From positions 21,804,981-21,868,980 of the forward strand of contig NC_034010.1 of NCBI RefSeq assembly GCF_000346465.2: a stretch of 64,000 bases of DNA, read 5' to 3'. The position numbers and the translations under genes were made by a program. Each line of letters begins with the position of its first letter. Position 1 is the stretch's first letter. Below, in pieces: positions 1 to 12,200 of this stretch. The DNA comes from Prunus persica (lineage: Eukaryota; Streptophyta; Magnoliopsida; Rosales; Rosaceae). The notes under the pieces are model-generated. The model saw only the letters and a list, made by a program, of their open reading frames with translations. It was not told the origin of the DNA and did not search any database.

Positions 1-600
1 TTAGTTATCAATTAATGAGCATTTCCATGCTTGGGGAGAGGGGAAGGTGCATTGTGGGTGGGTGTGGGAGATGCGTCGGGTGAAAGGGAGAAGGTGAGGG
101 AGATCTGGGTTGTACTTGTTGGCTGGGTAAGTTAGGCGGGCTGGGGGGGTAGGAGAGAGGGAGAGAGAAAGAGAAAGAGATCGAGAAACGGGTAGGTCCC
201 CTTCATTGGGCTATAGTGTCACTCGTCGGAGCTGTGGGGTGCTGCTCGGTTTGGGGGTGGGGGAGGGGTGGCTGTTGGATTTGGCCAGATTTTTATTTTT
301 TTATTTTTAAATTTTGAATTAATTTAACAATAATAAATAGTTTAAACAATAAATTAATTTTTTATTAATTTTTTGTCCATTTTTTGTCCATTTTATAAAA
401 AAAATGGAGCTCACGTTCGCCACATCAGCATTTAACAGATTCACTAATGATTTGGCTAACGGAACGAGCAAATTATAGATTTTCCTCAACGTTGAGTATG
501 TAATCGTAAATGTCCCCAAAATCAAGTATGAGAATTTTAAACACTGGACCCCACGCCGCTTCACCTTCGAGGAACCTAGTCGAGCAGAGTCATCAGACAG
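1..600. other. Intergenic DNA upstream of the U-box kinase gene
   Basis: No convincing gene is visible. The stretch is G-rich with GA tracts near 160-182, then AT-rich. The short minus-strand ORF at 319-564 has no recognisable domain. The promoter and 5' leader of the U-box kinase gene probably lie in the right part of this stretch and on to 1484; GA-rich runs at 600-612 and 920-955 look like plant 5' UTR sequence. Confidence 0.5.
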
Positions 601-1413
601 AGAGAGAGAGGGCTTAGAGCCGAGGCAGTGAGTTTACTTGAGAAAAATGGAGCCCGCCATGGAATTGTTTAAGTAACTTCCCTGAATTTGATAGAAAATA
701 TACTGTAAGATAAAGTCAGAGTCTGTTTCTGCTATACAATCATTCAAGCTCAAGACAAGCAATCTCTTTTAGACGACCTAATCATATCTATAGAGACCTC
801 AAGCATCACCCCCTTTGTGGTTTTCCGTTCATCTTTTTGCAAGCCCATCCTTTTCTCTCTGGTCCTTTTTGATTCACTTTATGGAATGGAAAGTCTTGGA
901 AAGCTGGAAACACAGTCTGTTAGAGAGAGGGAGAAAGAGATAGCGAGAGAAAGTTGATTTCTTTTCTGGGTGCGAGAGTTTGATGCTAGAGCCTTTTCAA
1001 TTGGGGAAGATCAATTTGTTAGATTGGGTGGCGATTTATTTGTTGAATCGGTTGAATTTGAGGTCTAGAGGGAAAAAGCTGACTTGGGTTGGCTGAGATT
1101 TTGATAATTTTCTTTATTGAAGATGTGGGTTTTTAAGAGTTGAATTTGCTTTCCCCTTCTATATTTAATGTCTTGAGAAATCAAGTTGAATTGGGTAGAG
1201 TGTGATCTCGATAAATAGTTTTTCTAATTGAAGGGGAGCAAAAGTGAGTTGAATATGGTAGTTTGAGTTGTGAAGAGAGAGCCTGTTATGAGAATTTGAT
1301 GATTAAGTTCTGAAAGAAATTCAGGAAAAACAGGGTTTTAGAGAAGATATACTGTTTTGGAGAGAGATAGAGAGAGGATTTGATAGCTTGGTATGAGGTT
1401 TTGAGGTTTTGCC

Positions 1414-1452
1414 ATGGCTGTAGTGAGTTCTATGCCTGCAATTCACCTGTAG
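1414..1452 (+). other. Out-of-frame start remnant of the U-box kinase gene
   Basis: An ATG at 1414 opens MAVVSSMPAIHL and stops at TAG 1450-1452. The downstream frame (used from 1485) is open through this stretch and reads PVEGVRYPVISPN just before MAHGG. From memory, PUB33-type proteins commonly start with a MAVVS-like peptide. The two pieces join if one base is restored near 1450, so this looks like a one-base deletion separating the old start from the body of the gene, or an assembly error. Confidence 0.5.
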
Positions 1453-1484
1453 AGGGGGTAAGGTATCCTGTTATTTCTCCAAAC

Positions 1485-4400
1485 ATGGCTCATGGTGGAG
1501 AGATTGTGGAAGAGCCTGTGGCACGCATGATTGAAGATATGATATATGTTGCTGTGGCAAAAGATGTCAAGGACAGCAAATCAACTCTGGTATGGGCAGT
1601 CCATAACTCAGGAGGGAAGAAAATTTGCTTAGCTCATGTTCACCAGCCTTCACAGAAGATTCCCTGCAGTAAGTCTGCAACATTTGTGTGTGTGTGTGTA
1701 GGAAATTTGCACAGTTCATGTTTGTTTTATGATGTTGTAATATGACTTATGTAACTGAATTATTGAGTGTTTTGTATTGAAAATTAATCAGAATTACCCT
1801 GTGGACAAAATTTGTTCACTTCCAGTTACTAACTGGATCATGCTTGCCTCTATAGGACCATGGTTTTAGGATCTGATAGACAGTATGAGCCATTCAATAA
1901 ATTTGAATTCAGACTCAAGACTCATGAACCAGATAATATGTGGACAAACATTGAAGAAAAGTAGAGAAGTTTGTAAATACTTACAAAACTCAGGAAAATT
2001 AGTCAATGAAATATTTTATGAATTTGGCTAGGATATCAAAGTCATTGTATTGTGTATCTGGAAAAGTTTACGATCTTACATTTAAGAAGATGTTCATATA
2101 CCAAAGTTGCCATTCTGCCTTACCATCTCCAAGCTTCCGAATGGATTTAATATTCCACTGTTTCCACGATTTGCAGTGGGGGGGTGGTTCCCAGCTAGCT
2201 CACTGAAGGACGAGGAAGTCAGAGCATACCGAGAAATTGAGAGGCAAAACATGAATAAGATCCTAGAGGATTACTTTCGTATTTGCCGTCAAATGGGGGT
2301 ATTGTTCCTTCTTCGGTTTCTTCCTTTCTGTTCCTTTTTTATTTTTTGGGTTTTTGTAAAAACTTTCTTTTACAATACAAAGTAGTTTATCTAAAAGTTT
2401 TGTGAATAACAAGATAACAGGATTTGAAGTTTTGAAAAGTTTTATAAAATTTGCTAAGATTTCTGATATATTTGGCTGATGATTGTTTAATGTAGGTTCG
2501 GGCTGAAAAACTACATATTGAAATGGACTGTATTGAGAAGGGAATTGTGGAACTCATCTCTCAGCATGGAATAAGGAAGCTTGTAATGGGAGCAGCAGCA
2601 GACAAATACCATTCAAGGTATTACATAAGTATTCTTCTCATATGCCTGTTTATCATTTTTGTTTTTGGTTCTTTGTTCATCCAGCATAGATACATGGGTC
2701 CTGACTGTGCATGCTGTAGGATACATTGTTAATTCAGTGAAGGCTAATAATCAGTCATAAAGGAGATCGGAAACAGTATTATAGTGGCACTTTGATAATT
2801 AATTGACTGAAAAATAAAAGAAAAAGTATGGTAAAGAACGTGAGAAGGCACCAGCAATTATACAGAGACCTGTTTTTCATTGAAATGTCTTTCACTAATG
2901 CCTCTGCATCAAATAATTGGCTGGTTATTACATTCCAGTTCCCTTCCCAACGGACGTTTTTTTTATATATAATCTTTTTTATGGCGTTCCCAATAGAAGA
3001 GGTTAGTTTTTATGCAGCTTTTGTCTGCGTGAAGGAGAATATTTAGTTTGTTACAAGTTAGTTATTCTCACTTCGGGTGGTTCATTTTATGAGTATATTT
3101 ATGCATCTTTTGCACTGAGGTTGCTTACTCACCGATTAATTTTGCAGGAAAATGATGGACCTCAAGTCGAAGAAAGCCATATACGTGCGCCAACAAGCAC
3201 CTGTTTCCTGTCACATACAATTTATTTGCAAGGGGCACCTTATATACACCAGGTTTTACTTGAACCTTCTTTGCAAATAAAATAGAAAAGAAAAGAAAAA
3301 GGTTTTCTTGAAACTTCTGTTATTTCTTTATATAGGGAAGATATGTGAATGACTCCACAAAGAGAAAACTGTCTAAGCTTCAAAGCAATCATATGGTTTT
3401 TAATTGTTTAATAATGCTTTATTGGTGATCTGCTGTACAAACTTGATTTTGATAATCATGCCTACTAACGCATATACCATTAAAAAATAGGGAAGGTAAT
3501 TCAGATGGAGTTGATACAGACGTTCCATTGCTGCAACCAAGTCCAAACAGTGATCCTGAACAATCACCGCACCACTTTAGATCAAGATCTGCTGTTACAC
3601 TTGGGCAGAATAATCGAGCAAAACTCACCAATCCAGCTCAAGATTTGTACCGCAGGGTAAGATCGGCAAATATGGAGAAATATGGAGGGAGCATAACTGA
3701 GGCTACTTCCTCAGATGGTACTGAAGGGCTTTCAACTCCAAGTAGGTTCGAAGCAGGAGGAAGTCCTGATGACTGGGATAGGGTATCAAGGAGGAGTGTT
3801 TCAGGATATTCATCATGCTCTTCTGCATTGGGCGATTTAGCTCTGGTTCAGTATGATAGAATTGAGGGAAGTGAAAATGGGTCAACTGAATCACATGCAC
3901 TTTCTCATTTCAAAGAACTTAATCACTCATCCCCTCCCAGTGTATTGGTAAGTGAAAAAATATCATGTGTGCGGTTCGGATAATTATTTCATGAACCTTC
4001 TGCATGTTTTACGTTGTGAATTTAGACTTTGAAATTATTAAATAGCACTTCACCTGCCACCTTAGCAGAAATCAACTGAGTCAATTCAGTTGCCAAATTA
4101 TTTGAAAAGGTTTGAATTTAAATCCCTTGATGGTGCAGGATGGAAATATAGATGATAGTCTGTATGATCATCTTGAACAAGCAATGGCAGAGGCTGAAAA
4201 TGCAAAGCGAGAGGCATTTCGGGAGGGAATCAGGCGTGGGAAAGCTGAAAAGGATGCCATTGACGCCATACGGAGGGTAAAGTTTGTTTCTAGTTGGCAT
4301 TTCATTTTACCTTCTTCATTTATGGAGATGATATCTTTCATTTTTCCCCTCTTCTTTTCTCCAGTACTTTCAGTACACAGTGTAGATAGTAATTTGTTTA

Positions 4401-6827
4401 TTTACCATTATATTACTTGATCATCTAAGATGAACAAGATCATTTGCATGGAAATTATTAATTACCTTGTTGTGAATCCTGTTCTTCTATGGTGGTGAAT
4501 CTTAGAGGTGGGGTTTGGTAATATCTTAGAGGTGGGGTTTGGTAATATGTAATTTGAGATTTTTTGAAAAAGTAAACATACTACTATAATATTTGTTCTC
4601 ACTGAGGTGAAAACTCCATAAACAAAAAATTGGGAATCACTCCATTTACAGGCTAAAGCATCAGAGCTCTTATATAATGAGGAGTTGAGACAAAGGAAAG
4701 AAATTGAAGAAGCACTAGCAAGAGAGAGAGAAGAACTCGAAAAGATGAAGAAGCAACGAGATGAAGTCATGGAAGAATTAAGGGCTGCCCTAGATCATAA
4801 GTCACTACTTGAGAGCCAAATTGCCGAGTCTGATCAGATGGCTGTGAACTTGGAGCAGAAGATAATCTCAGCTGTGGAACTTTTACAAAATTACAAAAAA
4901 GAACGGGATGAGTTGCATGTGGAGCGTGACAATGCGCTTAGAGAAGCTGAGGAGCTGAGGAGAAAACAAGGAGAGGCCTCAAGCTCACACTTGCCTCAGT
5001 TCTTCACGGAGTTCTCATTTACAGAGATTGAGGAAGCAACTCGAAACTTTGATCCATCACTGAAGATTGGAGAAGGGGGATATGGGAGCATTTTTAAAGG
5101 CTCATTACGTCACACCCAGGTGGCTATAAAGTTGCTACACGCTCACAGCATGCAAGGTCCCTCTGAGTTCCAGCAAGAGGTAGGATAACCTGATCATCGT
5201 TTACACTTTAACAATCCGTTGATTCATAGAAGCATGGAGCTTACAGGATTAATTTATTATGAGGGAGGTACATAGAACTAAAAACTAAAAACAATTTCGA
5301 ATAGCTTCTAGTTTTTATTTCAAAAGCCAAATAAGCTCATATTATGCTTTTATTATGTTCGTGCATGACACTTTAACAGCCTTTAAGTTCTGTGTTGGCA
5401 TTGAGAAACTAAAAAGTGAGTATAAAGAAAGTTTTCTATGTGAAACCTTTTAAATTTTCCTGCCTTGCAGAAGCTGAAGTTGCATTGTTTGCAATATTTT
5501 TAACTTAACCATTTTATTTGCAAACCAAAAAATTTGGGAAAAAAAAGCTGTTCCAGAAGAAATTTAATTCACATGTTTGCCATTTATCAAATTAGTTTTT
5601 GCATCTCAGGTGGATGTATTGAGTAAGTTGAGGCACTCCAATCTTGTCACACTCATTGGTGCCTGTCCCGAATCTTGGACTCTCATTTATGAGTATCTTT
5701 CAAATGGAAGCCTTGAAGATCGACTCAGCTGCAAGGACAATACTCCTCCATTGTCATGGCAAACTCGAATACGCATTGCCACAGAGTTGTGCTCTGTCCT
5801 TATCTTTCTCCATTCCAGTAAACCTCACGGCATAGTACATGGTGATTTGAAACCTGCGAATATTCTCCTTGATGATAACTTTGTTAGCAAACTTAGTGAC
5901 TTTGGAATCAGTCGGCTATTGTCTCGTGGGGAGGGTTCAAGCAACAACACAACACTCTATTGCAGAACTGACCCAAAGGGAACTTTTGCATACATAGATC
6001 CTGAGTTCCTCTCATCAGGAGAGCTTACACCAAAGTCAGATGTTTATTCATTTGGGATTATACTACTACGACTGCTGACTGGGAGACCAGCTTTGGGGAT
6101 AACGAAGGAAGTGCAATATGCATTAGATTCGGGAAAGTTGGAAACACTATTGGATCCTTTGGCTGGAGACTGGCCATTTGTTCAGGCTGAACAGTTAGCT
6201 TGCTTGGCAATGAGGTGTTGTGAGATGAGCCGGAAGCGCAGGGCAGACCTTGTATCGGATGTCTGGAGGGTACTTGACCCTATGAGGGTGTCTTGTGGAT
6301 GCTCATCGTCATTCCGTCTGGGTACTGAAGAGCATTTCCAACCTCCTTCCTATTTTATTTGTCCCATTTTCCAGGTAAATTTTGTTCATCATTTATTGTA
6401 TATCTTGAATTGACATTTCCATGGTCACCACATTCTCCATTGACGGATACTTGATGTGTACTGGTTTTTCTGTGTCACGCACACACACGCACTTTATTGA
6501 TCTAATATAGCTTCATATATGTTTTTGTTCATATGAAGATTTTCTTTATGCCAAGGTCTGCTTTACTCAAATTTTTTTTCGTCGAATGCTTTACCCAATT
6601 GAAAGTGCCTTAAAATAAAGTTCCTCTTATTTTCAAACTTTCAGGAAGTCATGCAAGATCCGCATGTTGCGGCAGATGGATTTACTTATGAAGCAGAAGC
6701 TTTGAGAGGATGGCTGGACAGTGGTCATGATACTTCACCCATGACAAATCTTAAGCTTGAACACAAGAATCTTGTCCCCAACCATGCTCTTCGTTCTGCA
6801 ATTCAGGAGTGGCTGCAACAGCATTGA
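1485..6827 (+). CDS. U-box domain-containing receptor-like kinase / E3 ubiquitin ligase (PUB33 type)
   Basis: Predicted plant U-box E3 ligase with an N-terminal USP-like domain, a coiled coil and a kinase-like domain. Exons: 1485-1668, 2177-2298, 2496-2617, 3148-3252, 3491-3947, 4139-4276, 4652-5179, 5610-6374, 6645-6827. All introns are GT-AG, phase closes, and 867 aa result. The USP-like region covers residues 1-170 (IYVAVAKDVKDSKSTLVWA; VMGAAADKYHSR). A Ser-rich linker follows to about 330, then a coiled coil at about 335-485. The kinase starts near 497 with glycine loop GEGGYG, VAIKLL, HGDLKPAN and DFG. HGD replaces HRD, so it is non-RD, as is usual in this group. The U-box lies at about 797-867 (ICPIFQEVMQDPHVAADGFTYE). 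I chose ATG 1485 because it is the first Met in frame with the conserved GGEIVEEPVAR; an older start at 1414 appears cut off by a frame break. Substrate and ligand are unknown. Confidence 0.9.
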
Positions 6828-7284
6828 TATCTTTATCCAATTGTTTGGATATTTTTGTTCCACATAGTTATGTATAACTACATACATATATTCACACCCA
6901 TGTATAATGTACCAAGTTAGATTTCTTCTGTTTCTGCTATGTTGGTTTCTTCCTTGGACCTTAGAGTATGTGGCCATACAGACAAACTACGTGTTTACAT
7001 GCCATATTAATGTACAGAAGACTTCCCTTATTCGCTCCAACTTGTTTTTCATGCTTCTTTTAATGGTTTACCCATGCTTGATCAAGTATGCTTGACATAG
7101 ACTGCAAGATGATGATGATCTTTCGATGATTGATTCTTGAATTAAATGATGAAGCCTTGGAAATATCATGAATCCCGCTAAAACATTGGTTGGAATGATA
7201 AATATGAAGAGTTTTTCTAGGTACAATAGCTACGCGCTTATGGTTGACTATCAACTCCTCCATGGTTGTGGGTTCCATGCTTAG

Positions 7285-7504
7285 CATGAAAAACAAAATC
7301 AAATGGTTCAATTCAGAGCAAAGGTCCATTCGGCTAGAACCCATCAGCCGCTTAGACTACCATCGGCTGTTATTGTGTGTGTCTCCACCGTCGGATTCAT
7401 GCTCATCTACAGCTGACAGTCACCCACCGGCTTTGCTCTGGACATGAAACACCAAGTCAAATGGGTCGATTCAGAGTACAGGCCCACTGGGCTAGAGCCC
7501 ATCG
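7285..7504. repeat. Diverged direct repeat, offset about 158 bp
   Basis: Two similar stretches, about 7285-7346 and 7443-7504, share the order AAATGG-T-ATTCAGAG-(C/T)A-AGG-CC-TCGGCTAGA-CCCATC with scattered mismatches. They look like an old local duplication or part of a decayed repeat. No coding function is seen. Confidence 0.45.
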
Positions 7505-8432
7505 GATCATGATGCAGCTAAAACTTCAGTTGGGCCCCACACATGTGACTGAGGTTACTCCAACCGCACGTGTGATTCCTCCATTAAGTACGGTTGCATG
7601 TGTGGGTAGCTGACCACAGAAAAGTGCATCCATGTGAGGGCCCTACTTTGTGGCTCTAGTGCCGTATGTTTAACGAAACTCAGTGCTCCTGTGAGCTGAA
7701 GCCCACGTAACTCCACACGTGTTCCCATGCCATTGGGTAGGATGACCAAAGGACAAAAGGAATAAAATTGTTTGGCTGACTATGATCACATGCCCCCTTA
7801 CATCCTGACACGTCTCTCCGTTCGCGTGAGCTTGCAGGTAGGTGATCATAAGGGGGGGTAATAATTTATTCAGCCGTCTTATCTGTACGGTCCATACGGA
7901 AGCTTCAAACCTGTTCGGTCAGTAGCCGGTAAACTGTAAAAAAAGTTCAGATGCTGTCCCACGCGCTTTTCCAGTCTTTCAAATTTCAAGCTTCCCTAAA
8001 GTCATTCAGACCAACAAAAAAAAACGCTTCTCTAAAGTCATGTGTGAATGTGTGTGATTTGGATTTAAAATTTTGCCAAAATTAAGGGTATGACATTACA
8101 TTTTTTGTTATTTTTGGTGTTTACATGGAGAAAGATTTACTTTTAAAACTAGGATACTGCCATATTTGTAAGGCTTTTTAAAAGGTAGTTTTCTACTTTT
8201 GTATTCATGATGTCAATAAATGTGCATTGCCTTTTTGAAAATTTCGAAAAAAAATAAAATGAATAAAGACTTCAATGACATGCAATAAGATGAGTGAAAA
8301 GCATAACATGTGTTACAATATTATATTTATGATTTTAATTATGTAGCAAATATTATGTTTTAATTGGAAAGCGTCCTCATGTGCCAAATAAGTCCCCACC
8401 TAAGTTTTCCTTATGACTTTAAATCACATGTT

Positions 8433-8454
8433 TATATATATATATATATATATA
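8433..8454. repeat. (TA)n microsatellite
   Basis: An uninterrupted run of TA dinucleotides lies in AT-rich intergenic DNA. Confidence 0.9.
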
Positions 8455-9293
8455 ATCAACTTAATCAATAAGCCATTTGTATTTGGTACCATAAGATAAG
8501 ATACTTATGTTGCCAGAGAGTTCGACAATAAAATATTTTTAATTTTAAAATCAAGAATATCAAAGATGCGGTAAGTGACATGTACATATCATATCATGTC
8601 AATTAATAATTTTATCTAATTGAAGATTATATGCATCACTTGTGACTTTATATTGCGATATACAGATGTAGCCTCCCTTGATTATTTCATAAGACAAATG
8701 ATCACTTATTTTGAGAGTGAATAATGTGATATACTTATTTTGTTCGGTTAAAAAAAAACTTAATATAAACTAGAAGCTCACAATTATAGATCATTTACAA
8801 CAAATAACCCTAAACTAACACAATCCCAGTCAAAACATTAAATCCAGACTGACTGACGAGCCGACCTGACCTGACGACTTTTACTAAAAAAGTTCGCCCA
8901 ATTTTTCATCAGACTTCTTTCTACTTTCAATCTCCACCGGAGTCTACAAATACTTACGCCAGTCCTCAAAAGGCACGTGCTCCGCACGCGTTCAAGGTGC
9001 CGGTAAGTAAGTCCAACTTCTACACCGCAAGCGCAAAAAGCAAAGCCAGTTCAACGGTTACACAACAACAAAGCCACGGCCAAAACGACAACGCGCGAAA
9101 AGTAAAACGCATAAGAAAGAAAAAGGAAAATGCACTCCGCGATATTTCTCTCCCTCCCTTTTCCCATTCATTCACATTTTTCATCATCATCTTCTTCCTC
9201 AACTTCTTGGTTGGCTCCTTTTTCCCTCTGAAAACCCTAAACCCCCTTCTTCAATTCCTGGTTAATTTTTTTTTCCTTTTTTGCTGTGAATAA

Positions 9294-12200
9294 ATGAATT
9301 TACGGAGAGGCGTGTGGGTAGTGGTTGGTGTGTTGGTCCTGAGTCTGAGTTTGAGCTCAGCTGGAGACATTGTTCACCATGATAATATTGCTCCGAAGAG
9401 GCCTGGTTGTGAAAACAACTTCGTTCTGGTAAATTCACTAACTTTTTGAATTTTGATTTTCCAAGTTAATTTACTTTGCAGCTTATTTATTTGATCTTGA
9501 GTTTCTGTTTGGGTGCTGAGAAAACTGGGGAAGGAAGAGATGAGTGAGGGGAAGGAAAAGATAGAATTTTTGCTTATGAAAAATTAAAATTCAATACTTT
9601 GTGATGATTTCGGGACTAAGAAGCTCAATCTTTTTGTTTAGTTATTGAGAAAATTGCGCTAAATTAGTGAATAAGAAAATAATTGCGAATTTCCAACTGT
9701 TTGGCAGTTGGAAATGAGAATTTAGCTTCAGTTTGAGTGGCATGGTGATCCAGTACATGATGTAGACATTATTTAGGTAATTGGTTCTAAATAATGAAAA
9801 ACTAAGCTGACAAATTTCATACTTTTGTTCTCTGAAGCTTGTTACACTTTTATGCAGTGCAGCCTATAAATCCCTAGTTCAGGAAAAAAAATTGTTCCTA
9901 GATTTAGTTTTTGGTATGTATTTTGTAAGTCATTCTATGTTTTCTTCCTCGTATTTTCCTCGCATCTCTCAATTCGTTTCCCTTTCTCATCTTCCTCTCT
10001 CATCTGTCTAACTCTCCTTAATTTGAAAGGAAAAAAAAAAACAGAAACCCTACCAGATGGGCAGTAAGACTTTAGGCAATACCTCTGAGTTATTAAAATT
10101 TCCATATTGTTTTATCTTGTTCTTTGTCTGGTTGCTGAGAAAATGGCAAAATGATCATCTAGGTTCCTTGAAGATTATAAATTTCTACTTCAGGTAATCA
10201 AATAAAGTTTTATACCAGACTCGGTCAATCATAAAATGGAAAATTTATTTAAGCATGTGAAAAACTTTCATTTTGTTCATATTTAATAAAGAATTTTTCT
10301 ATGCAATTATTATTTGTTTCAAATGCTTCCTGGAAAAGTCTTAATCTTCAATCAAACAATGAAGTATTTCAAGTTTTTTTCCTGGTGCTTCTTCTGAATG
10401 TCTTGTCTTGTGAAGTAATCTAAGTTCTTTTTCTTTAATTTTTTTTTTATTAAGCTTTGTTTAGTTGCCAGAAATACAGTGGAAAAATGAAAATCAGAGA
10501 ATATATAACTGAAGAAAACTTATTATCTATTTCTCTCATTGTGGGATTCAATTAAGCTCATTATTTTATATAGTATATTGGAATACTTGAATTTGTTTTG
10601 TCTTTTTACCTAACACAGTTACTTGGCAGATAAACGTACCCTAAGATTGTAGTGGAGGCATTGCACCTTGTTTTCTTCACTTTTTTCAACATAAAATTTG
10701 AATATAGCTTTGGCATTACATTTAAATCTATTTTGTTTTATAGGTTAAGGTCCCAACTTGGGTCAATGGTGTAGAAGACAGTGAGTATGTTGGTGTTGGT
10801 GCTCGATTTGGACCTACCTTGGAATCAAAGGAAAAACATGCCACCAATATGAGAGTGGTTCTCGCAGACCCCCCTGACTGTTGTAGCACACCTAATAATA
10901 AGGTATACTCGAACTTTCAATTCCATATCCTCAATTTACATTATAGAGTTTCACAGCCATGAAATATAAGCATCTTCCTTATTGAAGTTGGAAGATATGC
11001 TCATGCATTTTGTGGATTCATATTGTGGAGTGTATGGCTCTTTTGTAGCTTTCACAAGATGTCATTTTGGTGCACCGAGGAAACTGCAGTTTCACAAGGA
11101 AGGCAAATATTGCTGAAGCTGCTAATGCTTCAGCCATCCTCATTATAAACAACCGTACAGGTATTTGCATGCACTTTTTTCTTTTCTTGTTGGTCTACAA
11201 AGCTCTTCATCCCTAAAGTCCTCTTCTTAGTTTTCTCCCTGAGTAAGAATGTTCAGTACAACTGTACGGGTTTTAAGCGGAAAAAACAATAACAAGTACA
11301 TAAAAAGATCTCTATTGTTATAATGGTTTCTCCGGTTATTTAAAAAAAAAAAACAGTGTTAAGAAGATTGATTAAGTGAAAATAAATTGCTGTTACAAAA
11401 AATTCTGCTGTCTGTCTTACAGAACTTTTCAAGATGGTTTGTGAAGACGATGAACCTGATGTTCAGATAGGCATACCAGCTGTTATGCTTCCTCAAGATG
11501 TTGGTGCAATCTTAGAAAATGATTTAATGAACAAATCCAAAGGTATGTGTTTTTTTTCTGCTTATATTAACAATTGGCCATGCATCACCATTACTCTGGA
11601 TTATTTATTGTTTTAAAAAATAGTTTTCTTGCATGGAAATACGTTATTTTATTCTTTCTAAGTGGTCTTCTTTTGCTTGTACTGTTGCCTCTGATATCCC
11701 TTTATTCAGTTTCTGTGCAGCTGTACTCTCCATTGCGTCCAGTGGTCGATATTGCAGAAGTGTTTTTGTGGCTTATGGCTGTTGGTACCATCATATTTGC
11801 TTCTTATTGGTCTGCATGGAGTGCAAGAGAAGCAGCTATTGAGCATGACAAACTATTAAAGGTTAAATTGTACTTTCAGCAGCTATTTTGTAACTTTTAG
11901 CAGTCATGGTGCTTGAATTATTTGTGTAATTCACTTATTCTATCAATTTCTATATGGTTTGGTGCTATGTGCGCAGGATGCCTCTGATGATTCTTTGCAT
12001 ATGGAAGTTGATCGTTCCAATGCTTTAGTGGAGATTAGCACCACGGCAGCAGTCCTGTTTGTTGTGATTGCTTCATGCTTCTTGGTTATGTTTTACAAAC
12101 TTATGTCATTCTGGTTTGTGGAGATTCTGGTGGTTTTGTTTTGCATTGGTGGGATAGAGGTATTGTCATTTGTACCATGCAGACTTTGCCACTATGAATA

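Larger units (their letters stand above)
6828..9293. other. Intergenic: kinase-gene 3' UTR, repeats and SPPL promoter
   Basis: The 3' UTR of the U-box gene occupies the left end. No coding gene is visible; small ORFs at 7244-7749 lie in a duplicated non-coding stretch. AT-rich DNA follows. A GC-richer stretch from about 8830 to 9293, with CT-rich tracts, is the likely promoter and 5' leader of the SPPL gene. Confidence 0.5.

Noticed and set aside
1380..1484. ATG 1380 as start of the U-box kinase protein
   Set aside because: It is in frame, but the added residues (MIAWYEVLRFCHGC...) do not resemble the family, and the region overlaps the older MAVVSS start in another frame.
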